Part shown: positions 23,523 through 31,619 of the stretch, piece after piece | How positions within the stretch are numbered: the first letter of the stretch is position 1 | How the letters are laid out: the number at the start of each line of letters is the position of its first letter | Assembly: GCA_022573285.1 (NCBI GenBank) | Contig: JACZUF010000027.1 | Span: 1 to 42,309 of the forward strand | Direction of reading: 5' to 3' | DNA from: Chloroflexota bacterium | GTDB lineage: Bacteria; Chloroflexota; Dehalococcoidia; Lucifugimonadales; UBA3495 | Length of the DNA: 42,309 nucleotides | Notes under the pieces: model-generated | What the model was told of the DNA's origin: nothing | The model's input: the letters and a program-made list of their open reading frames with translations, nothing else | The model's database searches: none | Position numbers and translations under genes: made by a program

Positions 23523-24311
23523 CTATAAGCCTTCAATATATACCTCAGATCGGGATTCTTTGCGTAGGCGCTCCAGGAACGAGTTAGAGCGAATTTCCTT
23601 ACCCAGCCAATAGGCCACGGTGGTAAAAAGCAGGCCCTTCAGTTCCTCGGCCAGGCTTTCGTCTATGGACAGTTTGCAGGCCTCGGCAATACTGCTCCGG
23701 TCTAGGAGACGCAACACCTTTAGAGCGCGCAGCGACAGGGGCCGCAGATGGGCGTCGTCAGGATTGCAATCCAGGCACAGGGTGCCGCCCACGTTGGGAC
23801 TGAAGCGGTGAGCATGGGGCTCCAGTTCCTGCCGGCACTCTACGCAGTGATACAGTTCCGGCATCAGTCCAGACACCTGCAACAGGTGGAACTCGAAGAA
23901 CCGCAGGGGCATGTCCGAGGCTGGGTCGGCCTCCACGGCCCGGAGGGTATCGACGATCAACTGGAACAGGCTGGGGTTGGCGCTGGCCTCGGACCCAAAG
24001 CCGTCCACCAGTTCCGCCAAGTACAGGCCCTTGGTAATGCCGGTCAGGTCTTCTTTCAGCGTGGCGAAGCTCTCTAGGACCTCCGCCTGGGAGATAATGT
24101 CCATGCTTCGGCCGTGGGCCATGGACATCCTAACCACGGTCAAAGGCTCCAAGTGGCCCACCAGCCTGCTGGTCGACCGCCTGGCCCCCTTGCCCACGGC
24201 CCGGACCTTGCCCTGGTCCCTGGTGTACATGGTGACCAGCAGGTCGGCCTCGCCCAGAGGGGTGTAGCTCAGGGTAATGGCCTCGCAGCGGTAGGTCCTG
24301 GGAGGGGCCAT
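23523..24311 (-). CDS. recO: DNA repair protein RecO
   Basis: 262 residues with the RecO layout: an N-terminal OB fold (YRCEAITLSYTPLGEADLLVTMYTRDQGKVRAVGKGARR), a helical domain, and a Cys4 zinc finger (CVECRQELE...GGTLCLDC). It loads RecA onto SSB-coated ssDNA together with RecR in the RecF pathway. It starts two bases after recR stops, so it is the last gene of the dnaX-ybaB-TPR-PIN-recR-recO unit. Confidence 0.95.
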   Translation of the reverse strand: MAPPRTYRCEAITLSYTPLGEADLLVTMYTRDQGKVRAVGKGARRSTSRLVGHLEPLTVVRMSMAHGRSMDIISQAEVLESFATLKEDLTGITKGLYLAELVDGFGSEASANPSLFQLIVDTLRAVEADPASDMPLRFFEFHLLQVSGLMPELYHCVECRQELEPHAHRFSPNVGGTLCLDCNPDDAHLRPLSLRALKVLRLLDRSSIAEACKLSIDESLAEELKGLLFTTVAYWLGKEIRSNSFLERLRKESRSEVYIEGL

Positions 24312-24313
24312 GG

Positions 24314-24928
24314 TTAGAGCTCCTGGCGGCCCTGAAACGCCCGGGTCAACGTGGTCTCGTCGCTATATTCCAATGATCCACCCACCGGCAGCCCTCTGGC
24401 AAGGTGGGTGATGCGCAGGTCGTCCCGGCCCTGGTGGCGGCGGATGTACATGGCCGTGGCCTCGCCCTCCAGCGTGGGGTTGGTGGCCACCACCATCTCA
24501 GTCACTTCCGGCCGGGCCAGGCGGACGAATAGTTCCTTCAGCTTTAGTTGGTCGGGCCCTACGCCGTTGATGGGCGAGATCACGCCGTGGAGTACATGGT
24601 ACAGGCCGCGGAAGCTCCGGGTGCGCTCCATCGCCAGCACGTCCAGGGGGTCTTCCACCACGCAGAGCATGGACCGGTCCCGGCGGGGGTCGGAGCAGAC
24701 CGAGCATGGAGAAGCGTCGGTCAGGTTCTGGCACTCCTCACAGTAGACGATGTTCTGCTTGACCGAGGTCACGGCGTCGGCCAGGGCGTAGGCCTCTTCG
24801 TCGGGCAACCGGATGATGTAGTAGGCCAGGCGCTGGGCGCTCTTGGGGCCAATGCCCGGCAGCCGGTTCAGTTCCTGCACCAACCGGGCCAAAGAAGGGG
24901 CTGCTCCGGGGATGTTCTCTTGAGTCAT
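24314..24928 (-). CDS. recR: Recombination mediator RecR
   Basis: 204 residues. A helix-hairpin-helix (LNRLPGIGPKSAQRLAYYI) is followed by the Cys4 zinc finger (CEECQNLTDASPCSVC), the Toprim domain (LCVVEDPLDVLAMERT...YHVLHG) and the C-terminal Walker-B-like ATNPTLEGEATAMYI. It forms a clamp acting with RecO. The ATG overlaps the stop of the PIN gene by four bases (ATGA), so translation of recR is coupled to the inserted gene instead of to ybaB as in most bacteria. Confidence 0.96.
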   Translation of the reverse strand: MTQENIPGAAPSLARLVQELNRLPGIGPKSAQRLAYYIIRLPDEEAYALADAVTSVKQNIVYCEECQNLTDASPCSVCSDPRRDRSMLCVVEDPLDVLAMERTRSFRGLYHVLHGVISPINGVGPDQLKLKELFVRLARPEVTEMVVATNPTLEGEATAMYIRRHQGRDDLRITHLARGLPVGGSLEYSDETTLTRAFQGRQEL

Positions 24929-25338
24929 GTTGAAGCCTGGGAGAACCGAGTGAGAATTTCTCCATCGAATGTCTTGAGAGGCATTCCTAATTCTTCAGCG
25001 AGAGCGGCGACCACTGAATCTGCGCCTCGCAGACGGTCTCGTTGAGTAATTGTCACCGAAAGTTCGAGACGATCTCGGTCAAGGGGATAAAGCAAGATTT
25101 TCTCGGATTGCTCCCATGCCCTCAGACTTTGGCCTGCCCTTGCCAACAGTGGGAGCCTATTAGCGGTCGGTTGTCTGCTGATGGCGGCAAGTACTTCGGC
25201 AATGACTAACATGGGCAGGTGAAAGATGTAATCACCTCGCTGAAGACCGCTGATATACTCCAGTGCCTGTTGGTGCTTCTCCTCATGCTCTAAAAAGGAG
25301 GCGACGAGAATACTTGAATCGACGACTATCGATTCCAA
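24925..25338 (-). CDS. PIN-domain protein (VapC-like), inserted upstream of recR
   Basis: 137 residues. The PIN acidic pattern is visible: IVVDSSILVASF (first Asp), ...VIAEVLAAI (Glu), RGADSVVAALAEELG (Asp) and KTFDGEIL (Asp). The start is a TTG immediately after the TAG of the upstream TPR gene (25339-25341). No ATG/GTG is available that keeps the first Asp, so it is probably translated by re-initiation. Its end overlaps recR by four bases. VapC-like PIN proteins are metal-dependent RNases, often toxins, and an RNA-processing role in the operon is the alternative. The DNA is less GC-rich than recR and dnaX. Confidence 0.82.
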   Translation of the reverse strand: MESIVVDSSILVASFLEHEEKHQQALEYISGLQRGDYIFHLPMLVIAEVLAAISRQPTANRLPLLARAGQSLRAWEQSEKILLYPLDRDRLELSVTITQRDRLRGADSVVAALAEELGMPLKTFDGEILTRFSQAST

Positions 25339-26118
25339 CTAACCACGCTGCGCTCGAATCTCCTCCACGGCGGAAACATCTTTTGGCCAAACCGCGCTAA
25401 TCTCTTTGGAGAACTCGCGCCAACCCTCAAAAGGGTCTTTGATTGATAAGAGTCGCACCATGAGTTCGAGCTCTTCCAGAGCGGATTTCAAGTTTGCGGA
25501 CGCAGTCTTATCCACCGCTAGATGCGCCAACGAGGCACCCAGCCCTTCGGCGTTGGCCTTGGATGAAACGCCGAGGAATTCTTCCACCCCTTTCTGGGCT
25601 TCTGAGACATCCTGCTCAAGGATTCCGCCGAGCCCGCGTAGTTGAGCGCTGGTACTCCAAGCGATGATTAAGTCGTTCAGGTATTCTTGTTTCTGGACTC
25701 CGAACTCCTGGCGCAGTTCAAATGCCTTTTCGAAAGCGTCAAATGCTTCATCAAGCCGGTCTACTTGAAGGAGAGCCGAACCTTTGAGTGCCCAAGTAGA
25801 TGGAGTTTCCTTGACCTCCAACGCTTCGCCGTAGAATTTGAGGCCATCTTCAATGGCGCCTGCCTGGCAGAGAAGTATCCCCTTCTTGGCTAATAGGAAC
25901 TCCAAAACGTCTGGCCGCTTGGATTTTGGAAGAAGGTTAAGAGTATCTTTGATGAAAGAATCTATGTCTTTAGCAACGACAGTGTCCTCTCGGATCTGGT
26001 CTGCGAGGTAGCTTGACGCAGCCTTAACAGAATCCTCATGTTCTTGAGGGAATCCCTTTACCAGGGCTTTATCAAGCGACGGGAGCCCAATCTCGTCTGC
26101 CAATGAAGTGATCGTCAT
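25339..26118 (-). CDS. TPR-repeat protein paired with the PIN gene
   Basis: 259 residues, all-helical. Tetratricopeptide-like units are visible at about residues 75-135 (AKKGILLCQAGAIEDGLKFYGEALEV and LKGSALLQVDRLDEAFDAFEKAFEL). The C-terminus is WREFSKEISAVWPKDVSAVEEI followed by RAQRG, a Trp-Pro segment and a charged helix that could act as an antitoxin-like tail occupying the PIN active site. That is inference. It ends exactly where PIN starts. It sits 30 bp downstream of ybaB. It has no recognised family and lower G+C than the genes around it. Confidence 0.6.
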   Translation of the reverse strand: MTITSLADEIGLPSLDKALVKGFPQEHEDSVKAASSYLADQIREDTVVAKDIDSFIKDTLNLLPKSKRPDVLEFLLAKKGILLCQAGAIEDGLKFYGEALEVKETPSTWALKGSALLQVDRLDEAFDAFEKAFELRQEFGVQKQEYLNDLIIAWSTSAQLRGLGGILEQDVSEAQKGVEEFLGVSSKANAEGLGASLAHLAVDKTASANLKSALEELELMVRLLSIKDPFEGWREFSKEISAVWPKDVSAVEEIRAQRG

Positions 26119-26148
26119 GATGTTTACTACTAGCTTGGAGCTATTGTA

Positions 26149-26448
26149 CTAAGAGAACCCCGGGATGTTCATGCCGCCGGTTACCACGCTCATCTTCTTG
26201 GCGGCCAATTCCTGGGCTTTGGTGGATGCATCGTTCACCGCGGCCAGCACCATGTCTTGGAGCAGTTCCACCTCTTCCGCGGCTTCGGGCTCGATGGTCA
26301 CCGACTCCACGATCTGTTTGCCGGTCATGACCACCTTCACCGCGCCGCCCCCGGCGCTGCCCTCAACGGTGACGGTCTCCAGTTCTTCCTGGATCTTCTG
26401 CAGTTGGGCCAGTTGCTTCTGCGCCTGACGCATCATGTTGCGGTTCAT
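26149..26448 (-). CDS. ybaB: YbaB/EbfC nucleoid-associated protein
   Basis: 99 residues. Typical sequence: NRNMMRQAQKQLAQLQKIQEEL, then VEGSAGGGAVKVVMTGKQIVESVTIEPE, then ELLQDMVLAAVNDASTKAQELAAKKMS. It is a dimeric DNA-binding protein. The ATG overlaps the end of dnaX by four bases, the standard arrangement. It is normally followed by recR, but here by the TPR-PIN pair. Confidence 0.95.
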   Translation of the reverse strand: MNRNMMRQAQKQLAQLQKIQEELETVTVEGSAGGGAVKVVMTGKQIVESVTIEPEAAEEVELLQDMVLAAVNDASTKAQELAAKKMSVVTGGMNIPGFS

Positions 26449-28103
26449 TCTTCGATCTCCTCTAGGACTCTGGCGCCCATCCCCAGCGCCGTGCGGACCA
26501 GAGAACTCTGTTGGGCGGTCTTTGCCGTGTTGGCGGTGGCCCCGGTCCCATTGGCCAGGGTTAGGCGGAGCTCGTAGGTTGCCCCGAATGAGTCGGCGAC
26601 GGCCTCGCTCACCTGACGGCGGGACCCCGGGTCCTCCATCTCCTCCTGCATCCGTTCCAGGTTGGCCTTATTGGAGAAGCCCAATACCAGGGTGTTGCCA
26701 TCCAAGGAGACGGCGTTGGCTTTGCAGTCGCGAAGCAGGGCGCCCAGGTTATATTTCTTGCCCTTGTGACGTCCCAATACTTTAACCGCCGCCAGCCACT
26801 GTACGCCAAGTTCAGAGATGGGGCCAGGGTCTGGGGCAGTCCTGCGCTGGCCCGTAGGCTGTCCTTCATCCGCAGCTCGGCGTTGTGGAGGCGGCGCGGC
26901 GCCGGTCCCGCCACGAGGCGATCGGCCCGTTTGGGTCGATGGGGCGGGGGCTGCGGACCGTGCGGGAGGCGCGGCAGGAGCAGGCTGCGCCGCCGGCGGG
27001 GCGGTGTCTTCGCAGATCTCCACCACGGCCAGTTCCAAGGGCAGGGTGGACGGCGCGTCGTAGCGCATGTTGACGTCGCCCCAGATCTTCAGTCCTCGGA
27101 CGATTCGCCAAGGCGGCAGGTTGCCCACCAATTCCTTGAGCTGTGCGGTAACATCGTCAGAAAGGTCCACGGCGTCTTCTGAGCCCCATTGCAGGTGCAT
27201 CACGGCCCGAAGCAGCTCGGTGGTCTGTTTGTGTAGTTGACGTAGGTCGGTGCCTCCCCAGGCGGCCCGGTTCACCGCCGTAAGCGCGGCCGAAGTGTTG
27301 CCCATGACCAGATATTTAACCAATTCCAGGGAACTTTCGCCGTTGCCCAGGCCCAAGAGCTCCTCGACCTGCTTCAGCGTGACGCCGTCGGCAGAGGAGA
27401 CGACCAGTTGTTCCAACAGGTTTTCAGCGTCCCGCAGGCTGCCGGAGGCGTGGCGGGCCACCAGGCGCAGTGCCTCGGGATCGACACTCACGCCCTCGGC
27501 TTCGGTGATGTCGGCCAGGCGGCCGTAGATCAACTCCGAGGCGATGCGGCGGAAGTCGAAGCGCTGGCACCGCGAGATGATGGTCGGCAGAATCTTGTGG
27601 ACTTCCGTGGTGCATAGAACGAAGATGACGTGGGGCGGCGGCTCTTCCAGGGTCTTCAGAAAGGCGTTGGAGGCCGCGTCGGTCAGCATGTGGGCTTCGT
27701 CGATGATGTAGACCTTGCGCTGGCCCTGGGCCGGGGCGAAGTTCACCTTCTCGCGGATGTCACGCATCTCGTCGATGCCCCGGTTGCTGGCGGCGTCGAG
27801 CTCGATGATGTCCATGAACTGGCCGGCATTGATCGACCGGCAGTTTGTACAGGCGTCGCAGGGGTCGCCGTCCTGGACGTCCAGACAGTTGACCGCCTTG
27901 GCGATGATTCGGGCGGTGGTGGTCTTGCCGCTGCCTCGGGGACCGCAGAACAGATAGGAGTGGGAAACCCGGCCCTGCCTGATGGCCTGGCGCAGCGTGG
28001 TGGAGACGTGTTCCTGCCCCACCAACTGGCTGAAGTTGGAAGGACGCCACTTGCGGTAGAAGACCTGGGCGGCGGCAGGATCGGTTATGGCCTGGCCGGT
28101 CAT
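26445..28103 (-). CDS. dnaX: DNA polymerase III subunit gamma/tau
   Basis: 552 residues. Clamp-loader AAA+ ATPase: Walker A GPRGSGKTTTARII, a Cys4 zinc module (CLDVQDGDPCDACTNC), Walker B IIDEAHMLTDAASNAFLKTLEEPPPHV, and the SRC sensor (IISRCQRFDFRR). Domain III extends to about residue 370. A Pro/Ala-rich linker (QPAPAAPPARSAAPAPSTQTGR) then leads to a C-terminal domain of about 120 residues. It loads the beta clamp at replication forks. It is the first gene of the dnaX-ybaB-(TPR-PIN)-recR-recO unit, 36 bp downstream of ybeY. I see no obvious slippery A-run for a gamma frameshift. Confidence 0.95.
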   Translation of the reverse strand: MTGQAITDPAAAQVFYRKWRPSNFSQLVGQEHVSTTLRQAIRQGRVSHSYLFCGPRGSGKTTTARIIAKAVNCLDVQDGDPCDACTNCRSINAGQFMDIIELDAASNRGIDEMRDIREKVNFAPAQGQRKVYIIDEAHMLTDAASNAFLKTLEEPPPHVIFVLCTTEVHKILPTIISRCQRFDFRRIASELIYGRLADITEAEGVSVDPEALRLVARHASGSLRDAENLLEQLVVSSADGVTLKQVEELLGLGNGESSLELVKYLVMGNTSAALTAVNRAAWGGTDLRQLHKQTTELLRAVMHLQWGSEDAVDLSDDVTAQLKELVGNLPPWRIVRGLKIWGDVNMRYDAPSTLPLELAVVEICEDTAPPAAQPAPAAPPARSAAPAPSTQTGRSPRGGTGAAPPPQRRAADEGQPTGQRRTAPDPGPISELGVQWLAAVKVLGRHKGKKYNLGALLRDCKANAVSLDGNTLVLGFSNKANLERMQEEMEDPGSRRQVSEAVADSFGATYELRLTLANGTGATANTAKTAQQSSLVRTALGMGARVLEEIEE

Positions 28104-28139
28104 GACAGGTGGGTCTCCATCATGTTTGGTTTTGCCTGT

Positions 28140-28697
28140 TTAGTTTTGGATGTTGAGTGTTGCCAGGGCGGTCCGTTCTTTGGACTGCATCAGTGCCGTT
28201 TCTTCGGGGTCCAGATGGTCGTGGCCGGTCAGGTGCAGCACTCCATGTACTACCAGAAGGGCCAACTCATGTTCAAGGGGCGCGCCCCGCTCTTTCGCCT
28301 GACGTTGCGCTTGCGGGTAGGACACGATCACCTCACCCAGGGGTGCGGGCTCGCCGGGCGGCATGACGAAATCGAAGCCGCCGGTGTCCTCGGGCGGCTC
28401 TGCTTCGCCTTCCCAATGGCCGGGGTGGTCTGCGGAGAAAGACAACACGTCAGTCACCTCGTCCAGTCCCCGAAACCGGGCGTTCAGGTTGCGGACGGTG
28501 TCGTCGTCGGTAATGAGCAGGCTCATCTGCGCCGTCTCCGTCCCCTCCAGCGCCACATCCAGGGCTGCCTTCGCTATTCCCATCAGCCAATCTTCGGTGG
28601 ACGTGCCCGGAATATCTCCCAGGATATCGCTGAAAATACTTCCGGTGAATGGCTCATCCACGGATAGGTAGACCTGACGGTCGTGTTGGCTGCTCAA
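28140..28697 (-). CDS. ybeY: Endoribonuclease YbeY (16S rRNA maturation)
   Basis: 185 residues. The metal-binding motif HGVLHLTGHDH (H-x3-H-x5-H) is at about residue 150, and NARFRGLDEVTDVLSFS is the upstream family signature. It takes part in 16S rRNA 3' processing and ribosome quality control. The only available start is a TTG at 28697, with a weak ribosome site. The insert PGHWEGEAEPPEDTGGFDFVMPPGEPA makes it slightly longer than usual. It is codirectional with dnaX. Confidence 0.92.
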   Translation of the reverse strand: MSSQHDRQVYLSVDEPFTGSIFSDILGDIPGTSTEDWLMGIAKAALDVALEGTETAQMSLLITDDDTVRNLNARFRGLDEVTDVLSFSADHPGHWEGEAEPPEDTGGFDFVMPPGEPAPLGEVIVSYPQAQRQAKERGAPLEHELALLVVHGVLHLTGHDHLDPEETALMQSKERTALATLNIQN

Positions 28698-28928
28698 TTA
28701 CGAGTCTCGAGCCTGGGGAAAGGGGCTCCGGCCGCAGTATTAGGCCGGAATTCGAGGCTGAGGCAATGATAGCACGGGGGCCGGAACCGGGACAAGAACC
28801 GGCGGCCAGAAGACATAACCGGGCCTCGCCAAGCCAGCTCTTAAAGCCGGCCGATATCGAGCCTCACCGAACCTTACCAGGCTTGAAGGCATCACATTGT
28901 TGTCTGTTTGCATTTAAGGAGGCCGGCG

Positions 28929-29561
28929 ATGGCCAAGGGTAGAAGAAGAAGAGGCGGCCGCGTCTCGGCCGGGGCCCGGCAGGGCGCGCAAATACAGCGG
29001 AAGAAATTCATGAACTACGGGCTGGGAGCGGCGGCCGCGGTTGCCATTGTGGCGGCGATCGTATTTGCGGTGGCCTCCAGTAGCGGCAGCAGCGGCGAGG
29101 GGTCCAGCGCGCCTGACTTCGAGTTCAGTCTTTACCAGGGAGCCAATGAAATAGGCTTTCGGGAGGGTAACCTGGCCAGGCTCCACGGCCGGCCGATGGT
29201 GCTGAACTTCTGGGCCGGGTTGTGTCCGCCCTGCCGCGCCGAGATGCCCCAGTTCCAGGTGTTCTACGAGGAATTCAAGGACGATATCATGCTGTTGGGC
29301 ATCGACATCGGGATTTTTACCGGCCTGGGCTCCCACGACGATGCCGATGCGCTGTTGCGGGAGTTGGGCGTGACCTATCCGGCAGGCTGGACCGATGATG
29401 GCAGCGTTCCCCGCAAATACGGCGTGACGGCCATGCCCACCACGGTCTTCATCACCTCCGGCGGTGAGATCTTCGAAAAACGCGCGGGCGCCATCGATGC
29501 GAGCTTCCTGGCCCGGGTCACTCAGGAAATGTTGGCCGCGGAGGCGGACCAGCAACCTTAA
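28929..29561 (+). CDS. Membrane-anchored TlpA-like thiol-disulfide oxidoreductase
   Basis: 210 residues from the ATG at 28929, which has AAGGAGG eight bases upstream. The frame's earlier start is not supported. A basic head (MAKGRRRRGGR) is followed by one membrane helix (YGLGAAAAVAIVAAIVFAVA), a Ser/Gly linker and a thioredoxin fold with the redox pair in FWAGLCPPCRAEMP and the cis-Pro loop TAMPTTVFI. It would be exposed outside and could keep cytochrome or exported cysteines reduced. It is monocistronic. Its TAA overlaps the TAA of the convergent gene. Confidence 0.9.
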   Translation: MAKGRRRRGGRVSAGARQGAQIQRKKFMNYGLGAAAAVAIVAAIVFAVASSSGSSGEGSSAPDFEFSLYQGANEIGFREGNLARLHGRPMVLNFWAGLCPPCRAEMPQFQVFYEEFKDDIMLLGIDIGIFTGLGSHDDADALLRELGVTYPAGWTDDGSVPRKYGVTAMPTTVFITSGGEIFEKRAGAIDASFLARVTQEMLAAEADQQP

Positions 29562-30013
29562 GCGGCCTTCCAGACCTGGTGTTGGAGCTCTTCACCGACG
29601 AAGGTGTTGGCCGCGACACTTTCGACGTCGATGGCGAAGCAGTGGTATTCCGGCTCCTCGGGCCGCCAGTTAATCTTTTGGAATAACGCCTCGGCGAATT
29701 TCTCACGTTCAATAAGGTCCGTTATGTTGAGGGCTCGCCCGTAGACCTTGAACTCGCCCTCCGTAGCAAGCCGGTCCGATACTGTGTTATGGATGGTGCA
29801 GCGAGAGTCCCGCAGCAGGTCCAACGCCTTCCGGGAACGCCACATCATGCCCAGGTAAAGCTGGCCGTTGAAGAACAATGGTTCCACCGGCGATATACGA
29901 GGCCACCCGTTCTTCCTCAGGGTGGCCAACATGACCAAGCCATTACGGTCCAGCCGCTCTTGGCCCAAAGCGGCTAGTTCGGGCTCTTGTTGTGCGAACT
30001 CTTGCCAGGTCAT
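29558..30013 (-). CDS. Pyridoxamine 5'-phosphate oxidase-family (split-barrel flavin) protein
   Basis: 151 residues from the ATG at 30013. The open frame to 30421 is read through the divergent promoter region and start of the dcd gene, and is discarded. The split-barrel pattern is NGLVMLATLRKNGWPRISPVEPLFFNGQLYLGMM followed by RKALDLLRDSRCTIHN, as in PPOX-like FMN/F420-binding proteins. The exact cofactor and substrate are unknown. There is no strong ribosome site. The end overlaps the convergent TlpA stop by three to four bases. Confidence 0.8.
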   Translation of the reverse strand: MTWQEFAQQEPELAALGQERLDRNGLVMLATLRKNGWPRISPVEPLFFNGQLYLGMMWRSRKALDLLRDSRCTIHNTVSDRLATEGEFKVYGRALNITDLIEREKFAEALFQKINWRPEEPEYHCFAIDVESVAANTFVGEELQHQVWKAA

Positions 30014-30096
30014 ATCAATCGCCGTCCCCAGATCTAGGAGTTCAAGGGCGGGCGTCGTCTGGGACACATGCTGGTCAACGGACCGGCGACACTGCC

Positions 30097-30123
30097 TTGA
30101 CACTTGGACTACCGCAATATACC
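30097..30123 (+). promoter_or_regulatory. Candidate sigma70-type promoter
   Basis: TTGACA at 30097-30102 and TATACC at 30118-30123, spaced 15 bp (shorter than the usual 17). It would start transcription near 30130, just before a strong terminator at 30158-30197 and 170 bp upstream of the dcd start. Confidence 0.35.
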
Positions 30124-30157
30124 ATCGCGGCACAGTCGGGAGGACGGTGGTGCTGAT

Positions 30158-30197
30158 AAAAAATTGCTCGTTTGCCCTGGGGCAGCGGGCTTTTTTT
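30158..30197. terminator. Bidirectional intrinsic terminator / leader hairpin upstream of dcd
   Basis: AAAAAA (30158-30163), then GCTCG (30166-30170), pairs with CGGGC (30186-30190) and T7 (30191-30197) around a loop that itself contains GCCCTGGGGC. It works in both directions on paper. No annotated plus-strand gene ends nearby (TlpA-like ends at 29561), so it terminates either an unlabelled short transcript or the dcd leader. Confidence 0.6.
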
Positions 30198-30298
30198 GTA
30201 CCCCATTTTGCCGCTGCCACCACAAGCCATGGCATAGTAAGCGCGCGAAGGTCTGCGTTCTCCACCAAGGGATAGGGTTTGGCATTATTGAGTGAAGC

Positions 30299-31474
30299 AT
30301 GTTCGATGACATTGACGAAATAGCGCAGGCCGGGATCTTGCCTGCCCGATGGTTGAGACGAGCGGTCCAAGAAAACATCATCTACAGCGACAAATACAAG
30401 ATTCAGGAACAGAATTATCAACCAGCAAGTCTCGACCTGAGTCTCGGTGAGAAAGCATATAGCCTCCAGTGCAGCTTTTTGCCTTTTTCGGATACCGTCG
30501 AGGCCAAATTGCCGGAATTGACCATTGGCGAGATTGATATCCGCGATGGGGCGATCCTGGAGAAAAACCGGGCCTATTTGATCCCGCTGCTCGAAGAACT
30601 CCGCCTTCCCCAGGGGATTCGCGCCAGGACCAACCCCAAGAGTTCGACAGGAAGGCTCGATATCTTCACGAGAGTCATCTCGGACTACAGCGACCGGTTC
30701 GACGACATCGCTGAAGGCTATGAAGGGCGCATGTTTCTCGAAGTGTTTTCGAGGTCATTTACGATCAAAGTGAAAACAGGATTATCCTTAAACCAGTTGC
30801 GCTTGTTTAACGGAGATTCGAGATGCGAGCCTGGGGAACTCCAACGGATACACCAGTCCAAACCGGTAGTTTTCCCGAAGGCCGGGCAACCAGGGCAATT
30901 GACGCAGCCGAATGAGAACAACACCATCGGGCTTAGTGTTGACCTCACCGGCACATCTCATGGGATTGGCTACAGGGCCAAGAAGAACAGCGCGCTCCTC
31001 GACCTCTCGCGGACCGATTACTACGATCCAGGAGATTTTTGGGAACCTGTCTTTGCTGATGAGGACCGCCCGTTTATTTTGGAGCCGGAGGAGTTTTACC
31101 TATTGTCTTCGGCTGAGAGCGTGGGGATTCCTCCGGAATTTGCCGCCGAGATGACGGCGTATGACACGTCTAGTGGAGAACTCCGAACCCATTATGCGGG
31201 GTTTTTCGATCCTGGTTTCGGGTTCGGTGAAGACGGCAGACTCGGCGGGATCCAACCGGTGCTGGAAGTCAGGGCTCATGATGTCCCGTTCATGATTGGG
31301 CCGGGTCAAAAAGTCTGCACCCTCACCTTTGAGCGCATGCTCGAGACGCCTGAGGATTGGTACGGCCCAAAGGTGGGCTCCTCGTATCAAGAGTCGGGAC
31401 GGGTCCTGAGCAAGCATTTCTCCCCGAATCTCGCGGCACGTCAGATCAAGATGTTCGAGGGTCCGGTGGGTTAG
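30299..31474 (+). CDS. dcd: 2'-deoxycytidine 5'-triphosphate deaminase, double-domain type
   Basis: 391 residues, twice the usual Dcd length, with two dUTPase-like domains. The first half has YQPASLDLSLGEKAY and IRARTNPKSSTGRLDIFTRVI. The second has IPPEFAAEMTAYDTSSGELRTHYAGFFDPGFGFG, the substrate/catalytic Glu motif, and IGPGQKVCTLTFERM. It converts dCTP to dUTP (the DCD_N/PF06559-type form known from alphaproteobacteria and others). The ATG at 30299 lacks a strong ribosome site. G+C is lower than in neighbouring genes, suggesting transfer. It is followed by a terminator and is convergent with the tRNA-Glu. Confidence 0.88.
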   Translation: MFDDIDEIAQAGILPARWLRRAVQENIIYSDKYKIQEQNYQPASLDLSLGEKAYSLQCSFLPFSDTVEAKLPELTIGEIDIRDGAILEKNRAYLIPLLEELRLPQGIRARTNPKSSTGRLDIFTRVISDYSDRFDDIAEGYEGRMFLEVFSRSFTIKVKTGLSLNQLRLFNGDSRCEPGELQRIHQSKPVVFPKAGQPGQLTQPNENNTIGLSVDLTGTSHGIGYRAKKNSALLDLSRTDYYDPGDFWEPVFADEDRPFILEPEEFYLLSSAESVGIPPEFAAEMTAYDTSSGELRTHYAGFFDPGFGFGEDGRLGGIQPVLEVRAHDVPFMIGPGQKVCTLTFERMLETPEDWYGPKVGSSYQESGRVLSKHFSPNLAARQIKMFEGPVG

Positions 31475-31577
31475 CCTGTCCGCCCGCTTCCAACGGGATA
31501 TCAAACCGCAGGCCGGTCCTAGGCTTTGTGCCCCTCTCGTTGGCCGCAGCTAATCGGGAGCCATTAGAAACAAGAAG

Positions 31578-31610
31578 AACCCCGCGGTTCACACCGCGGG
31601 GTTAAATTTT
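31578..31610. terminator. Terminator between dcd and tRNA-Glu
   Basis: An 11-bp perfect stem, AACCCCGCGGT (31578-31588) with ACCGCGGGGTT (31593-31603), and a four-base loop, followed by AAATTTTT on the plus strand. It lies about 100 bp past dcd and 16 bp past the CCA of the minus-strand tRNA-Glu, so it can serve both. Confidence 0.82.
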
Positions 31611-31619
31611 TCGTTGGCA

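Noticed and set aside
26445-28103. Programmed frameshift in dnaX
   Set aside because: No A-rich slippery heptamer with a downstream hairpin was recognised in the linker region, which is GC-rich.
29558-30421. A 287-residue reading for the PPOX-like protein
   Set aside because: The first 136 residues run through the divergent dcd promoter and start region and show no family similarity; the conserved protein begins at 30013.
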